Source: Taxillus chinensis | Lineage: Eukaryota > Streptophyta > Magnoliopsida > Santalales > Loranthaceae | Assembly (NCBI GenBank): GCA_023512835.1 | Contig: CM042091.1 | Span: forward strand, 20,415,506 to 20,479,505 | Length of the DNA stretch: 64,000 bases | Reading direction: 5' to 3' | Shown: one piece after another, positions 10,780-22,532 of the stretch | Numbering within the stretch: position 1 is the stretch's first letter | How the letters are laid out: every line of letters begins with the position of its first letter | Position numbers and translations under genes: made by a program | Notes under the pieces: model-generated | What the model was told of the DNA's origin: nothing | What the model saw: only the letters and a program-made list of their open reading frames with translations | The model's database searches: none

Positions 10780-10914
10780 TCAAGTTGTGCTCAAAGTGAA
10801 ATGATCAACCTCTTTAACATGGTCCTGAATGTAGTATGGCTTCACACGCTGACCATTTACTTTGAATAGTTACCCAGAGGTTGATTGGAGTTCAACACTG
10901 CCATATGGGAAAAC
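10780..10914 (-). pseudogene. G2 pol: integrase C-terminal tail, beyond the C1 insertion
   Basis: The minus strand reads VFPYGSVELQSTSG, a TAA stop, LFKVNGQRVKPYY and a terminal TGA. This is the end of an Athila-type integrase, continuing the frame that stops at C1's other side (23833). The AAAAC at 10910-10914 is the left TSD copy. The internal TAA fits a CAA-to-TAA transition. Confidence 0.85.
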
Positions 10915-12234
10915 TGTTGGATCAAACCCAGAATTTGGATAATGCTGATAAAGCCTTATGTAATTTGATCTGAGATCTTTTGTGTTTATTTGATTGTTGC
11001 AGAAGATGTGTTATTAATCCGGAGATACACTCGTGAGAGCAAAGCTAAGGACAGGATACATAATCCTGATCCGGACAAGAGTGAGTGTCGTCAAACACTT
11101 AGTAAATAACCAAGTCATCAATACATACGGAATACGGAACATTCGTGCGGACTAAGAACTTAAAAGCTACGGATTGCGGAATATGTTCTTAAGTACCTCA
11201 AACGGACCTAGTCAAACTAATGCGGAGTAAGGAAGTATTGATGCGGAATAAGGATCCGAGCCTTTATTCGCACGGAGTAAACAAACTAGATGCGGAATAA
11301 GGAATCCGGACAACTTACTCATACGGAGTAAGGAACTTACATACGGAATAAGGAATTTACATACGGAGTAAGGAACTTACATGCGGAGTAAGGAAGCATT
11401 GATACGGAATAAGTCATCCGACTCTTTAAGACTCGCCCGGAGTAAGGAACTTACATACGGAGTAAGGAATTTACATACGGAGTAAGGAACTTACGTGCGG
11501 AGTAAGGAAGTGCTGGCACGGACTAAGGATTCCAGTACCAAATAGATACGGAGTAAGCAATCACTGACACGGAGTAAGGTTCCGAGCTTCATTAGCTACG
11601 GAGTAAGGAAAATTACACCAGACCAAGAAGATACTGCTTCAACTCAACCGCATTTAAAGTTATCAGCTCGCGGTGTCCCGACGTAAGACAAACTCGTTGA
11701 GAACCTAAAGAATCTTACACGTGGATCACCTGGATATGTGGACACAACCTTAATTGTATTTGGGAACTCACAAATGCACTTATACTCTTCAAACCCAAGA
11801 TCTTGAGCTCCACAAACCGCAGCAGTCAAGGCAGAGAGATTACCGAGGGATAGTTAGTGCTGAACACATTCCGGAACTACAAGTTCCAAGGTTGTCTCTT
11901 AGCAATGTTTTGTATAAATATTCATACTTGTACATTTGTGTAAGTGAGTGCGTGTGTGCATTTTGTAAGCAAAGATTAACCCTGTGTATGCACAAGCGTT
12001 TTTGGGAGATAGAATTTGGCTAGTGTGTGAGTTCATTTGTAAACAGAGTGTAAGAGAGTCTTGCTTCTATTTTGTTGTATTTATCTTGTGATAATAAAAC
12101 AAAATACTTCCACTATCTGGTTATCTTCCGCAGTGATTTTATCACTTAACTAGATAAGTGTTTGTGTCTTAAGAGAAAGAAAAGAGTTTCGATAAGAGCC
12201 TATTCACCCCCCTCTAGGCTCCAAGGGACCATCA
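10915..12234 (+). repeat. C1 5' LTR
   Basis: The 1320-bp LTR runs TGTTGGATCAAACCC...GGGACCATCA. U3 carries a tandem array (about 11100-11610) of CGGAGTAAGGAA-like motifs on a period near 20 bp. The TATA box is at 11913-11920 and an AATAAA signal at 12093-12098. Confidence 0.95.
11913..11920 (+). promoter_or_regulatory. C1 5' LTR TATA box
   Basis: TATAAATA is conserved at the same place in the C1 3' LTR (23511-23518), both C2 LTRs (48759-48766, 63411-63418) and S1 (4843-4850, inverted). It lies just after the tandem U3 array, as expected for the core promoter. Confidence 0.8.
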
Positions 12235-12236
12235 AG

Positions 12237-12248
12237 TGGTATCAGAGC
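12237..12248 (+). promoter_or_regulatory. C1 primer-binding site (tRNA-iMet)
   Basis: TGGTATCAGAGC lies 2 bp after the 5' LTR end, complementary to the initiator tRNA-Met 3' end. Confidence 0.93.
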
Positions 12249-12294
12249 AGTTCTATTTGTTCTAAGTAGAAATCCCACTCTTTCAATCTCAGAA

Positions 12295-14598
12295 ATGGCC
12301 AAAGAAAGCAGTATGTTATTCAACACTCGCCTTAACTCCGGAGGTGCACAAGAGCCCATCCCGAATCGAAGCAGCAGTGAAAATGTCGACCCACCTCAAC
12401 TTGCTACTGCCGCCGCTTCTCAACCACGGAGTTCTGGCTTTACTCTGACGAAACCGCCCAAATTCACACCTGAGCGTTTCTCCCAGTGGAAAGCTCGCAT
12501 GAAGATGTTTATGGTATGCCATGATCATCTTATGTGGCCATGTCTTCATCAGGAGATTCCAATTCCGATGACTATCGAAGAACATGGAGTTAGGAGGCCA
12601 AAGACGGATGCTGAACTTACCAACGATGAAAGAGCCTGGAAGTGCGCTAGTGAAAAGGCTCTGGCTTATGTTACATCGTCTTTGGATTCCGAGGCTTTCA
12701 CGGACGTCCAGGGCTGCACGACAAAGAAAAGCCGTTTGGGACAAACCGACAATCCTCTATGAGGGGAGTCGGTCCCAGATGCGAACGTGATCTCGTACTC
12801 TCGACAGAACTTTGAGAGTTTCAATCATAAACCGGGCGAATCACTCGAAAGCATCTATCGGAGATTCGGCAAGCTCATTCTTGAGTCGAAGACTGACAAT
12901 GAGCACTATTCTCAATCCCAGATCAATGACAAGTTCTTTTGCTCCTTTGCCGGATCGCTACTACTCCAAACAACTCCAGATGCAATCAGACAAGAACTAG
13001 CAGTATGTTCCCCTTGAAGAACTATATGAAGAGCTGCGAACTCACGAAGTCAGGTTTAAGTACTCTGACCGGGATGAGAAAATAGCTCGGAAAGAAAAGG
13101 GGGTAGCTCTCAAAGCTACAGAATGTCTAAACATACTGAGGAATGATGATACGGACGTGTTCGAGAATTCTGATTCTGACGAGGAGGAGGAGATAGCACT
13201 TCTTATCAAATCCTTTGAGCGATTCCTACGGAAAAGCAGAAAAGGGTTCAGGAGACGCTCATCATCATCTTTCCAAAGGAAGGAGCGACCGGAGTCCAGT
13301 TCCCAAGAATGCTTCAACTGTGGGAAAACCGGTCACTGGGCCAAGGAATGCAGGTCCAAATCAAAAGTGGCCGAGAAAAGTGACAAGGTAACTCCTCGCC
13401 GCTCCACCTCAGACAACAACAAGAACAAGAGGAAGGCGCTCGTGACAAAATACATGAGTGGCTCGGAAGAAGAGGAAGAATCCTCGGATGATGAGCCAAC
13501 CACTAAGCCGAACGTCTGCCTCATGGCAAATACTGAGGTACCTTCTATCTCTGAACTCCTGAGTAAATTAGAATCTCTTACTACTGCATGTGATCATGAA
13601 AAGAATGAGAGACTAATAATTACTCAAATGTACAAAGATATGGAAAGTCAGAATGAACGTCTTGAATTTACTATTAATAGACTCGAAAAGGACATCACTG
13701 ACTTCAGAGGAAAAGAAGCTTGGTATCACGATCTAAGAGCTTAAAATCATTTGTTAAATACCAATCTCTCAGGCCTAAAAGTTATAGTAAAAAGACTCGA
13801 AAATGAACTGGAACAGGAAAAGGAAATAAATCGTAAGTGGCTAAAATCCGGGGAAATAGCCTCTACCTTTAGAACTGATCCTGACGACATCCGAGTCAAA
13901 CCTAGCCTAGGTTCCGAATCATCAACTTCCATAGCTCAAGCTACTGAGTGTCCTCCGGATTTCACTCCTAAACTAACCAACTTATATCCTGTTAGTACAT
14001 CTAAACCGTTGGATGGTTTCATTTTAGGTGGCACCATAGTTTATGACTATGGAGTCGAGGCTGTTACTGCCCTTCCCGAAGTAGTAGCACCCGTAACTAA
14101 AGATGAAGGGAAGGCTGCTGCAGTTAAAGCCAAAACTGTAGCACCCAAAAAGAAAGACAAGGCTAAGGCTGATGCATCTAGGGCCAAGAGCGCGTCACCC
14201 AAACGCAATGGATTAGGCCACAGGGAACATAGTAGAAAGTCTAGAAAAACTAAGAGACCTGTATCCCCTATTTGTACTTCACATTATAGTGTCGCTCCAT
14301 CTGTAGGGAAATAGGTCATTATCACTATGAATGTTGGATTTTATCTGATAACTGGCTTTGTAATCAATTTCATATCAATAAAGATCAGTTAAACAAAAAG
14401 GGTTCTTCGAGCAAAACAAAATCTAAAACTCGAAGGAGTATCTCTCCCAAGAAAACCCAAATAAAAGAGGTAGTTGAAACTAACAAGCTAAAGTCAACTT
14501 GGAGAGCTAAAAGTCCTCGTAAAATCAAATCCGTAAATGTTGACAATAATGCTGCTCTCTCTAACCGCCCGAAACAAGTTTGGGCACCAAAAGTGTAA
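12295..14598 (+). pseudogene. C1 gag: capsid, CCHC zinc knuckle, basic tail
   Basis: The start MAKESSMLFNTRLNSGG is shared with C2. A copia-type gag domain follows (FTLTKPPKF, SQWKARMKMFM, DERAWKCASEKALAYV). A frameshift near 12720 and more breaks to 13157 precede the knuckle CFNCGKTGHWAKEC (CX2CX4HX4C) near 13313, then an acidic stretch and a long coiled coil. A TAA at 13742 replaces the GAA seen in C2. A Lys/Ala-rich basic region follows; the second knuckle that is intact in C2 is disrupted here near 14290. The frame ends ...WAPKV-TAA at 14596-14598, in frame with pol. Gag would form the particle and bind RNA. Confidence 0.85.
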
Positions 14599-14631
14599 AC
14601 TGTTGTCTTTCAGGAGCATCTCTGGAATGCA

Positions 14632-15684
14632 TTGCCGGATCACTTGAAGTTAAAGATCAATAAAAGCAAGTGGATCCTTGAGAGTGGATGCTCCGGACAT
14701 ATGACGGGTGATCAGACTCTGCTTGTAGAAGTTAATGATAAACAAGGTCCATCCGTTTCATATGGCGACAACAGCAAAGGTAAGACTGTCGGGTATGGCA
14801 CCTTAACTAACGGCTGTGTATCAATCACTAGAGTTGCACTAGTCGAAGGTTTAAAGCATAATTTGCTAAGTGTCAGTGACTTATGTGACAAAGGATTTAC
14901 TGTTTCCTTTTTGTCCAACACCTGTACTGTAAGAGAAAACTTATCTGGAGAAGTTAAGTTATCCGGATCAAGAGATGGGGACATTTACTTAGTGGTCTTA
15001 AGAAACAATTCTTCTGACCCTGTATGCTTCCTCACTAAAGCATCAGATGAAGACAGTTGGCTATGGCACAAGCGATGTGCTCATTTAAACTTTAAGACTT
15101 TGTCTAAATTAGCGTCACTTGATCTTGTCATTGGTCTACCTAAACTCAAGTTCTCCAGAGACTCTCTCTGTCGAGAATGCCAACTGGGCAAACAAACCAA
15201 ACATAGCTTTAAGAGCAAATCAGTTAATTTAATAACTGCTCCTCTACAACTTCTTCATATGGACCTATGTGGTCCTATATCTGTTCCGTCACTAGTCAGA
15301 GCGAGATATACCCTAGTGGTTATCGATGATTTCACCAGATACACATGGGTGATGTTCCTGAAATCAAAGGATCAAACTTTTGAGCATCTTGTAGATCTTT
15401 TCAACTGGATAAGCAAATCACAAGGACTGAGCATTAAGTGCATCAGGAGTGATCATGGTACAGAATTTGATTTTTCAGAAATGAGATCATATTGCTCTGA
15501 ACAGGGCATACAACATGACTTCTCTGCGCCCAGAACTCCTCAACAAAATGGAGTAGTTGAGCGCAAGAATTGCACTTTAGTCGAGGCTGGCAGATCTATG
15601 TTAGCAGGGGCAACGCTTCCTCTCGCTGATGGGTCAAGTCGTGTCCACCACCTGTTATGTTCGAAACGGAACTCTAATAAATAA
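14632..15684 (+). pseudogene. C1 pol: protease and integrase core
   Basis: Copia order is clear. The protease motif reads WILESGCSGHMTGD: the catalytic Asp of the usual DSGCS is Glu here, while C2 keeps Asp. Integrase follows with a zinc-binding HHCC (WHKRCAHLN, CRECQLGKQ), catalytic Asp in HMDLCGP, Asp in IRSDHGTEF and Glu in PQQNGVVERKN. The frame breaks near 15625, where C2 reads straight through. The region is in frame with the gag stop at 14596-14598. Integrase would insert the cDNA; this copy is doubly damaged. Confidence 0.9.
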
Positions 15685-16514
15685 ATCTACCATGAAAACA
15701 CCCTATGAGATGTGGAGAGGACGAAAGCCTTCAATTTCACATTTCGAGCCTTTGGGTGTACTTGCTATATATCGAACAACGGCAAAGAACCCCGGAATAA
15801 ATTTGAACCAAAATCGATGATGGGATCTTTGTCGGGTACTCATTTCATAGCAAAGCTTATCGGGTCTTCAATAGAAAACTTTTTAAAGTTGAAGAATCTA
15901 TCCATGTGACCTTTGATGAAACTAACCTTGATTGGTCAAAAGTCGGTTCTTCAAGTTCTAATGTGCAGGTCATGGACAGCAACGTCGATTATTCAAAGTT
16001 TATGAATGTTCCTGTTACACATCTTGACCAACCACGTGGCATCAGCGAAGCACAAACAAATTATATGGATAATGCTACAGATGACTCGGACTCCGGACTA
16101 CCATTTAGCTCCGGATATACTCCTACGGATACCCAAAATTCCGGAGCACCTTCAAGTCCGTCCGGACTAGTTAACACTGAAAGAAACAGTGTTGAAGAAC
16201 TATCTAGTTCAACCGTACCTCTCAATACGGAAACATCTAGTCCTGACGAAGCTCAACCAGCGGATACAACTGAACCACCTAATCTGGAAGAGCTTCAAAT
16301 TGTTCAAGATCATCCATCACATGCACAGAATTACAGATGGACTCGAAACCATCCCTCAGATCAAGTGATTGGTGATCCTACTGTTGGTGTAAGAATAAGA
16401 GCAGCCACCTCCAACATGAGTCTTTACTCGTGTTTTCTATCTCAAATAGAACCAAAGGTGGTAGATGAAGCTCTTCAGGATTCGAATTGGATAGAAGCCA
16501 TGCAAGAAGAGTGA
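15629..16514 (+). pseudogene. C1 pol: integrase C-terminus and linker to RT
   Basis: Three overlapping frames cover what is continuous in C2: [19 protein letters not shown] and the TPYE block of copia integrases, the FKVEES/VTFDE region, and a Ser/Thr/Pro-rich linker ending [10 protein letters not shown]. Frameshifts lie near 15750, 15815 and 15900. At 15745 and 15813, C1 reads TTCGAGCC and AATCGATG where C2 has TTCAGAGC and AATCTGATG, losing one base each. A TGA at 16512 arises from loss of the C in AGCTGA. Confidence 0.85.
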
Positions 16515-17978
16515 ATCAATTTAAGAGAAATAATGTGTGGACCTTAGTACCAAGGCCTAAGTCTCAAGAAGTCATTGGCATTAAATGGGTGTTCCGGAAC
16601 AAGCTTGATACGGATGGAATAGTAATCCAGGAACAAAGCCAGATTGGTAGCCAAAGGATATCGTCAAGAAGAAGGAATAGATTATGATGAGACCTTTGCT
16701 CCGGTAGCAAGACTTGAGGCAATCCGAATGTTTACGGCGTATGCTTCATATGAAAACTTCATAGTTTATCAAATGGACGTCAAGAGCGCATTCCTGAATG
16801 GAGATCTTCAAAAGGAGGTGTACGTTGAACAACCTCCCGGCTTCATTGAACCTAAGGCAGGACATCTTGTCTACAAGCTTCGGAAAGCTTTATATGGTTT
16901 GAAGCAAGCTCCAAGAGCCTGGTACGACACACTATCAGAATTCCTACTTGCTCACAACTTCCAAAAAGGGAAGATAGACACCACCCTATTTCTACGAAAA
17001 GAGAAAGGACACACTCTGATCGTACAAATATACGTGGATGATATCATTTTCGGATCAACGAATCCGAAGCTTTGTGAAGAGTTTGCTAAGTTGATGACAG
17101 GCAAGTTTGAGATGAGCATGATGGGAGAACTGTCCTACTTCCTTGGAATAGAAGTTAAACAATTAAAGGAAGGAATCTTCATTAATCAAGCTAAGTACAC
17201 TCGCGATCTTATTAAGAAGTTTGGTATGGAAGGTTCATCTCCCGTCAAAACTCCCATGCCTGTCAGTGCCAAGTTAGATCCGGATGTTGACGGCATATCA
17301 GTAAATGTCACTGACTATAGAGGGATGATCGGATCCTTGATGTATCTTACAGCAAGTCGCCCAGACATTATGTTTGCAACTTGCATCTGTGCACGATACC
17401 AGGCGAATCCCAAGGAGTCACATATGCTTCATGTTAAACGGATATTAAGGTATCTCAAGGGAACGATGAATTTGGGACTCTGGTACCCAAAGGAGTCCAA
17501 CTTCACCTTATCCGGATACTCTGATGCCGACTTCGCTGGATGTCGCATCGACAGGAAGAGCACAAGTGGTACATGTCAGTTTCTTGGAAATAGATTAATT
17601 TCATGGTTTAGTAAGAAGCAGAATTCCGTATCAACCTCTACTGCTGAAGCGGAATATATAGCTGCTGGGAGTTGCTGCGCACAACTACTCTGGATGCAAA
17701 GTCAACTTACTGACTACGGTTTCAACATGTCATCTATTCCACTCTACTGCGACAACACTAGCGCTATTGCTATTAGCAACAATCCTGTCATGCATCCTAA
17801 GACGAAGCATATTGAAGTCCGGTATCACTTCATACGTGATCATGTTCTTAAAAGTCATATCTCACTGGAACACGTTGCTACTGAAGATCAACTGGCCGAC
17901 ATTTTTACAAAGCCCTTACCTGATGCAAGATTCTCTGAGCTACTCTTCCGTTTAGGTATGCTCGACTTTTCTGCATAG
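16487..17978 (+). pseudogene. C1 pol: reverse transcriptase and RNase H
   Basis: RT starts [13 protein letters not shown] and shifts frame near 16630, where C1 has CCAGG for C2's CCGG. From 16644 it is open for 444 residues to the end: [25 protein letters not shown], and the catalytic YVDD at 17031-17042. RNase H follows with [25 protein letters not shown] and [12 protein letters not shown]. The end is at 17976-17978. The RT/RNase H part is the best-preserved coding block of the element and would still read through, but only behind the broken upstream frame. Confidence 0.9.
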
Positions 17979-19653
17979 TTTCACCTTTAATTTGTCCAAC
18001 AGTATACTTACTATCAGAACATGCATTGTGCTTTTATTGAAAATGGAAGATACATACTGATTTTAATGCTAATCATACTTACTGATTAACGGCTTCATGC
18101 TTCTGATATTAATATCAACTTCATTATGGGAGGATGCTTGCATTTCCCGACTGAAGTCATTTAAGCTAACATGATTAAAGTTTATATGATTTACCTCCTT
18201 CTGGTTTCATGATCTTAATTTCCACTAAACACCACATGACAATAGCATGTTCATTTAGATTACTCTATTAACATGTATAGTTGAAGAAATGAAATGGGTT
18301 AGCTCGGAATGCCTGGTGGATGAACACTCAATCGCAGTCTGGTCAGCTTCTAAAGTATAGTTTCCTAAAAAGATAGACAGTGCTGAATTCTACATACCGG
18401 AAATGTCAACCGAGAGGATTGCAAAATCTACGGGGGAGAAAATGCTTTATATATTATTCAGTAATACCCCCCGTATATGTCTCTTGACCTCTTTCCTGGC
18501 TGTCTATTTGAGGGGGAGCTCTTCATTGAGAGGATTAAATGATCTACGGGGGAGCAATAATGAACCCCTAATATGTCTCGGATACTCCCTCCTCTAAACT
18601 TTTACTTCCGGATCTGACAGGACATGCTGTTTTGGATCTGAAAAGTGGCATGCTTGGATGTAATTTTTTTCTTCAACCATGCATTTTAATCGGCTAATCA
18701 CCTGCTTACTTTTGACATGTGTTCGCTTCCACATTTTTCACTCATGAATCCTAAATTGGCCAAATCATATGATCTTTAATTAATCTTAGCTACGTTGTTC
18801 AGCAAGACGGTTTCGTTATATTGACCTATATGAACTTGTGTATGGTTATCTGACATATGCCCTGATTCAGTAATATTGCTCATTCTCACGTATGTATATG
18901 TCTCTTACATCTCTGGAATGCATAAGTTCTGTTTCTCATTAGTTCGGATTATGTCGTTTTTCACTGATTATTTTCCCTAATCCGTACTAATCCTTGCCTG
19001 TTAAGCTTTTGTATTTTCAGTTCATTTTTCTTTAGCTACAGGTTCAGATTCTCTTTGCAATCGTATCGATAAATCTAGTCCATAGTCTTGGATTTGAAGT
19101 GTTGTGGTACTTCTCTTCTCTTCGACTTATTGACTGCAAAGGAATCTACTTTACTCTCTCACCGAACTCTGTCTACTACGGACACGGTCTACTTTTCATC
19201 CGGATACTCTTCCTCGACTATTATTTACTACGGATGATTGTCGGTTCATTCCTCCGAACTCCTGACACAGTTTAATTGCGACAATCCAAGTCTTCCTATA
19301 TGTCGCGTGCTTTTAAGGAGGAATCATGATGATTCATTAAATGCAAATCTCGGGATGCACACACACTTCTTTGGATGGCAACCAGCTGTTACACTTATTT
19401 AGTCATGTAGTCTCCATGACATCGTTTCATTCGGAGGCGCATCGATATCCAGACTCATGACATCATCCTGTCAAGCGGGTCCTTATTTCACTCGCCAATT
19501 CCTAGACCCGCTGACATTAGCGGACTCGGTCTTATATGTTCTGATCATTCCCACGCAGCACGAGTATTGCTCATTTCAAATCCCTAAACCTCTTGTTGCT
19601 CCTTCCATCGCCAAGACCTCACCTTTCCTCTTGTCCTTCAAATTTCATCTGCA
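17979..19653 (+). other. C1 pol-ORF3 spacer with internal polypurine motifs
   Basis: No protein is supported. Three GGGGGAG-type purine tracts lie at 18430-18441, 18510-18518 and 18546-18554. They are conserved at the same relative places in C2 (near 55246, 55327 and 55362). The rest is AT-rich, unrelated to any motif I recognise, and similar between C1 and C2 throughout. Confidence 0.7.
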
Positions 19654-22337
19654 ATGGCACCCAAAATATCTCTTTCCGGCGTTAATCCTGGCCATCTGGT
19701 TGATTGGAATGCTGTCTCTAATCCTCCGGATTGGTTTTTCCAGCTTCGCCCTCTCCTTGAAGCCTCGCATATACTCAACCTGATCTCCAATCCCGTCGAT
19801 CTTCTTATCGACGACATCATTGAGTATTACCAACGGATTCGCTGCACCACCAATTCCATAACCTCTTATGTCCGTGGTGAATCCATCATCATCACTCCGG
19901 CCGTTCTCCGCGCTGCTCTCCACCTACCTCTTGGTGAACCACAGCGCCCTGATGCCGATCCAATGGCGGCTTCTATGGGTTGCACACAAAAAGGCAAGGA
20001 ATACAAGGTGAAATCCTTCCAAGGTCACTATCGATGTATGGCGACCATCTTGAGTCGATGCTTACTGGCTCGCATATCCGCCCTCGACTCCGTTCCGTAC
20101 GACCTTCTCCTGGCCATGTACGGCGTTTTTGAAGGTCTTCCGATGGATTGGGGGATGTTCTTGTTTCGGTTCTTTGCCAGAATGGTCCCAAGAACCATTC
20201 CTTCGGGCGCATCCTCGCATTGTCTTCCGGCATCTTAATCCGGACCATTTCGCCCGATATGATGCTGTTCCATTTCCTCCGGCTTATTACCTTCGTTATC
20301 TTACGCTGGATGGGAACATGACAGCCCACCGACCATCTGCAGCTCTCCGCATACTCCCTGCCTCGGAACAACAAGGCAGTTTTGTTGGTGACCCCTCCGA
20401 TAGCCAAGCCCCTGACGTCAGTTCTGCACCCCGATCCTCCCGGATTCAGTCCGTTGTAGCACCCTCTCATTCTCGGGCTTCCCAGCACAGTGTTCTTGCC
20501 GACCCATCCGAGGTTGCGGGGCCATCTCAGCGCAGTGCTCCTAAAGCTGTTTCCTCAGCCCCCTCTGCTGCGGATATCCCCACTCCCTCCTCCTCCGCTG
20601 TTGCTGCCACGGTTGATACCGCCGCTGTTGCGGCCGCCACTGCTAATGTCCCGGCCTCTTCTCCGGAAGCCCCTTTGCCTCCCCTACCTCAACCCCGAGA
20701 TTACCTTGACCATCTCTCCGCCAACACCTTAACGGACCTATGGCTCCGTTTTAGCCTTGCCCACACTGCCTCCATTCCTGACAACGATCTCCGGGTGTTT
20801 TACACACGCCATACCCAATCCCCGGAGACAATGATTATTTGGAACTTGGATCATAGCTTTCTTACGCCGGCCTCCATTCCAGATATGGCGTTCACTACTC
20901 CCTGCAGCCCAGCACATTCCGTCAGGGGTCCTTCTCCTACTAAGGCTGGCCCCTCTTCTCCTGCTGCCGCTATTCCCGTGGTTGACCTTTCTGGTCACAG
21001 CGGGTCAGCTGCTCCGGATGCCTCCGATGCTCCGGATACCCCTTCTGCTGCTGCTGCTGATACTCCTGCGGACTCCTCTGCCCAACGCACTCCTGCTCCT
21101 GTTCCTGCGGGGGAGTCCTCCAAAGCTCCGGAGTTGGTCCTTGGGCGTGCCTCTTTTGGCACGGTCCACTCCGACGCTGTGCTTTCTGCCCAGCTGGACC
21201 GACACGCCCAAGCTCAAAACGCCCAAATTTCCGCCATCGCTGCCAAGGTTGATGCCCTCGGCGCCCAACTCCTCTTCGCTCTCACTGACTCCTCCACTTC
21301 AATGGACCAGAAAATGGATCTCATCGCCTCGTCCGTCATTCATTGTCTACCTCCTTCGCGGACCTGGCGCACACGATGGCTCGTCCTCCCGTTGCTTCCT
21401 GGCGATCTGCCAAACCGGGGGAGAAAGTGTCATCTGATCCGTCTGCTCCTTCTGCACCACAACCATCTACTCGGACTGAGAAGCGGCCTACCACTTCAGT
21501 GTTTCAGGGAGTTAGAATTCCCAAACGAAGTCGCTTCTCTCAACCAAGCTCCTCTACTGCAGCTCCAGCTCCTCCTCCATCCTCCTTATCCGCAGCCGAC
21601 ACCTTCCTCCCATCATATGCGGCGTTTGACCCTTCTGATGCGGATGGAAGTGTTCGCAAAGCAATGAAGTCATATGCAGCGTCTTCTGCTGAGAGAAGAT
21701 GTCTTTCTGAAATGTACCCTTTCTCCCCGGACGACATTCAGACTCTTTGTTTGGAGAAAGGACTCTTTACTACAGAAGACATTGACAACTTCTCGAGGGT
21801 CGCTAAAATGGAGATGAGGTCGTTTCCATCTCTATACACAGGACGGGCACCTGTTTGAAGTTCTGCCGTGTTGGAATGAAGGCTATCTTCCCAGGTGTGG
21901 ATCTAATTCAGTCCTTCATCGATGGAACTGCTGAGGATAGCAAGCCATGGAAAACTCTCTCAACTATCCTCATTCTGTACCGGATCATGACGCCACACTT
22001 CATGATGGCTGTCTTCATGATTCAGTCCAAGCAAATGATTCTCATTAACTCTCATAAGATAGTGGAGCACTTTGTAAGAAAGAATCAATGGGAACCACTG
22101 TGTCTTAGGCGGACTGAAGCTGTGAAGAAAGCCGGTTTATATGAAGAGTTGGGTATCACACCCTTGGGTCCAACTGAGAAGTCAAGGCGACATTCCGGGG
22201 CAAGAGGCAAGTGCCACAACAACCGGATGGAGATAGGCTGGAGCCTTTGTTTGTTACTTCATCAAGTCATTTTTGACTGTGGACAAATCGTGGAGCCAAC
22301 ACACTACTTATACGATGAAGCAGACAATGGAGCTTAG
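19654..22337 (+). pseudogene. C1 third ORF (post-pol, function unknown)
   Basis: The original ORF of about 890 residues starts MAPKISLSGVNPGHLVDW. The N-terminal 190 residues carry a conserved domain shared with G2 ORF3 (ITPAVLRAALHLP, YRCMATILSRCLL, ALDSVPYDLL). A long Ala/Ser/Pro-rich region follows, then a coiled coil (LSAQLDRHAQ through KVDALGAQLL), a basic PKRSRF patch, and a conserved C-terminal part (MKAIFPGVDLIQSFIDG). Frameshifts near 20165, 21340 and 21850 break it. Its place is that of the env-like ORF of SIRE elements, but no signal peptide or membrane segment is visible, so envelope function is not supported. Confidence 0.75.
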
Positions 22338-22520
22338 AGAGAAGGCAGCAACTACGATCTTCAAGTATAGTAAGCCTTATGTACCTTAGTGAAAATCTTG
22401 TATTAAGGATGAATTGTACTTAGTTGCTGTTAAATGAAATTGGTTGTGATGTATATTCTGTATGTTATCTTTTTGCACTGCTTACCAGATCAGATTATAA
22501 AGGGTTTGGGCATATCCATA

Positions 22521-22532
22521 ATTAGGGGAGAT
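22521..22532 (+). promoter_or_regulatory. C1 polypurine tract
   Basis: ATTAGGGGAGAT directly precedes the 3' LTR. C2 has ATTGGGGGAGAT in the same place. It primes plus-strand DNA synthesis. Confidence 0.85.

Noticed and set aside
11100..11610. A CRISPR-like array from regularly spaced CGGAGTAAGG units
   Set aside because: Units are degenerate tandem U3 repeats within an LTR of a plant retrotransposon; there are no spacers or cas genes.
19654..22337. Envelope glycoprotein gene in C1
   Set aside because: Position fits the env-like ORF of SIRE elements, but no signal peptide, transmembrane helix or cleavage site is visible.
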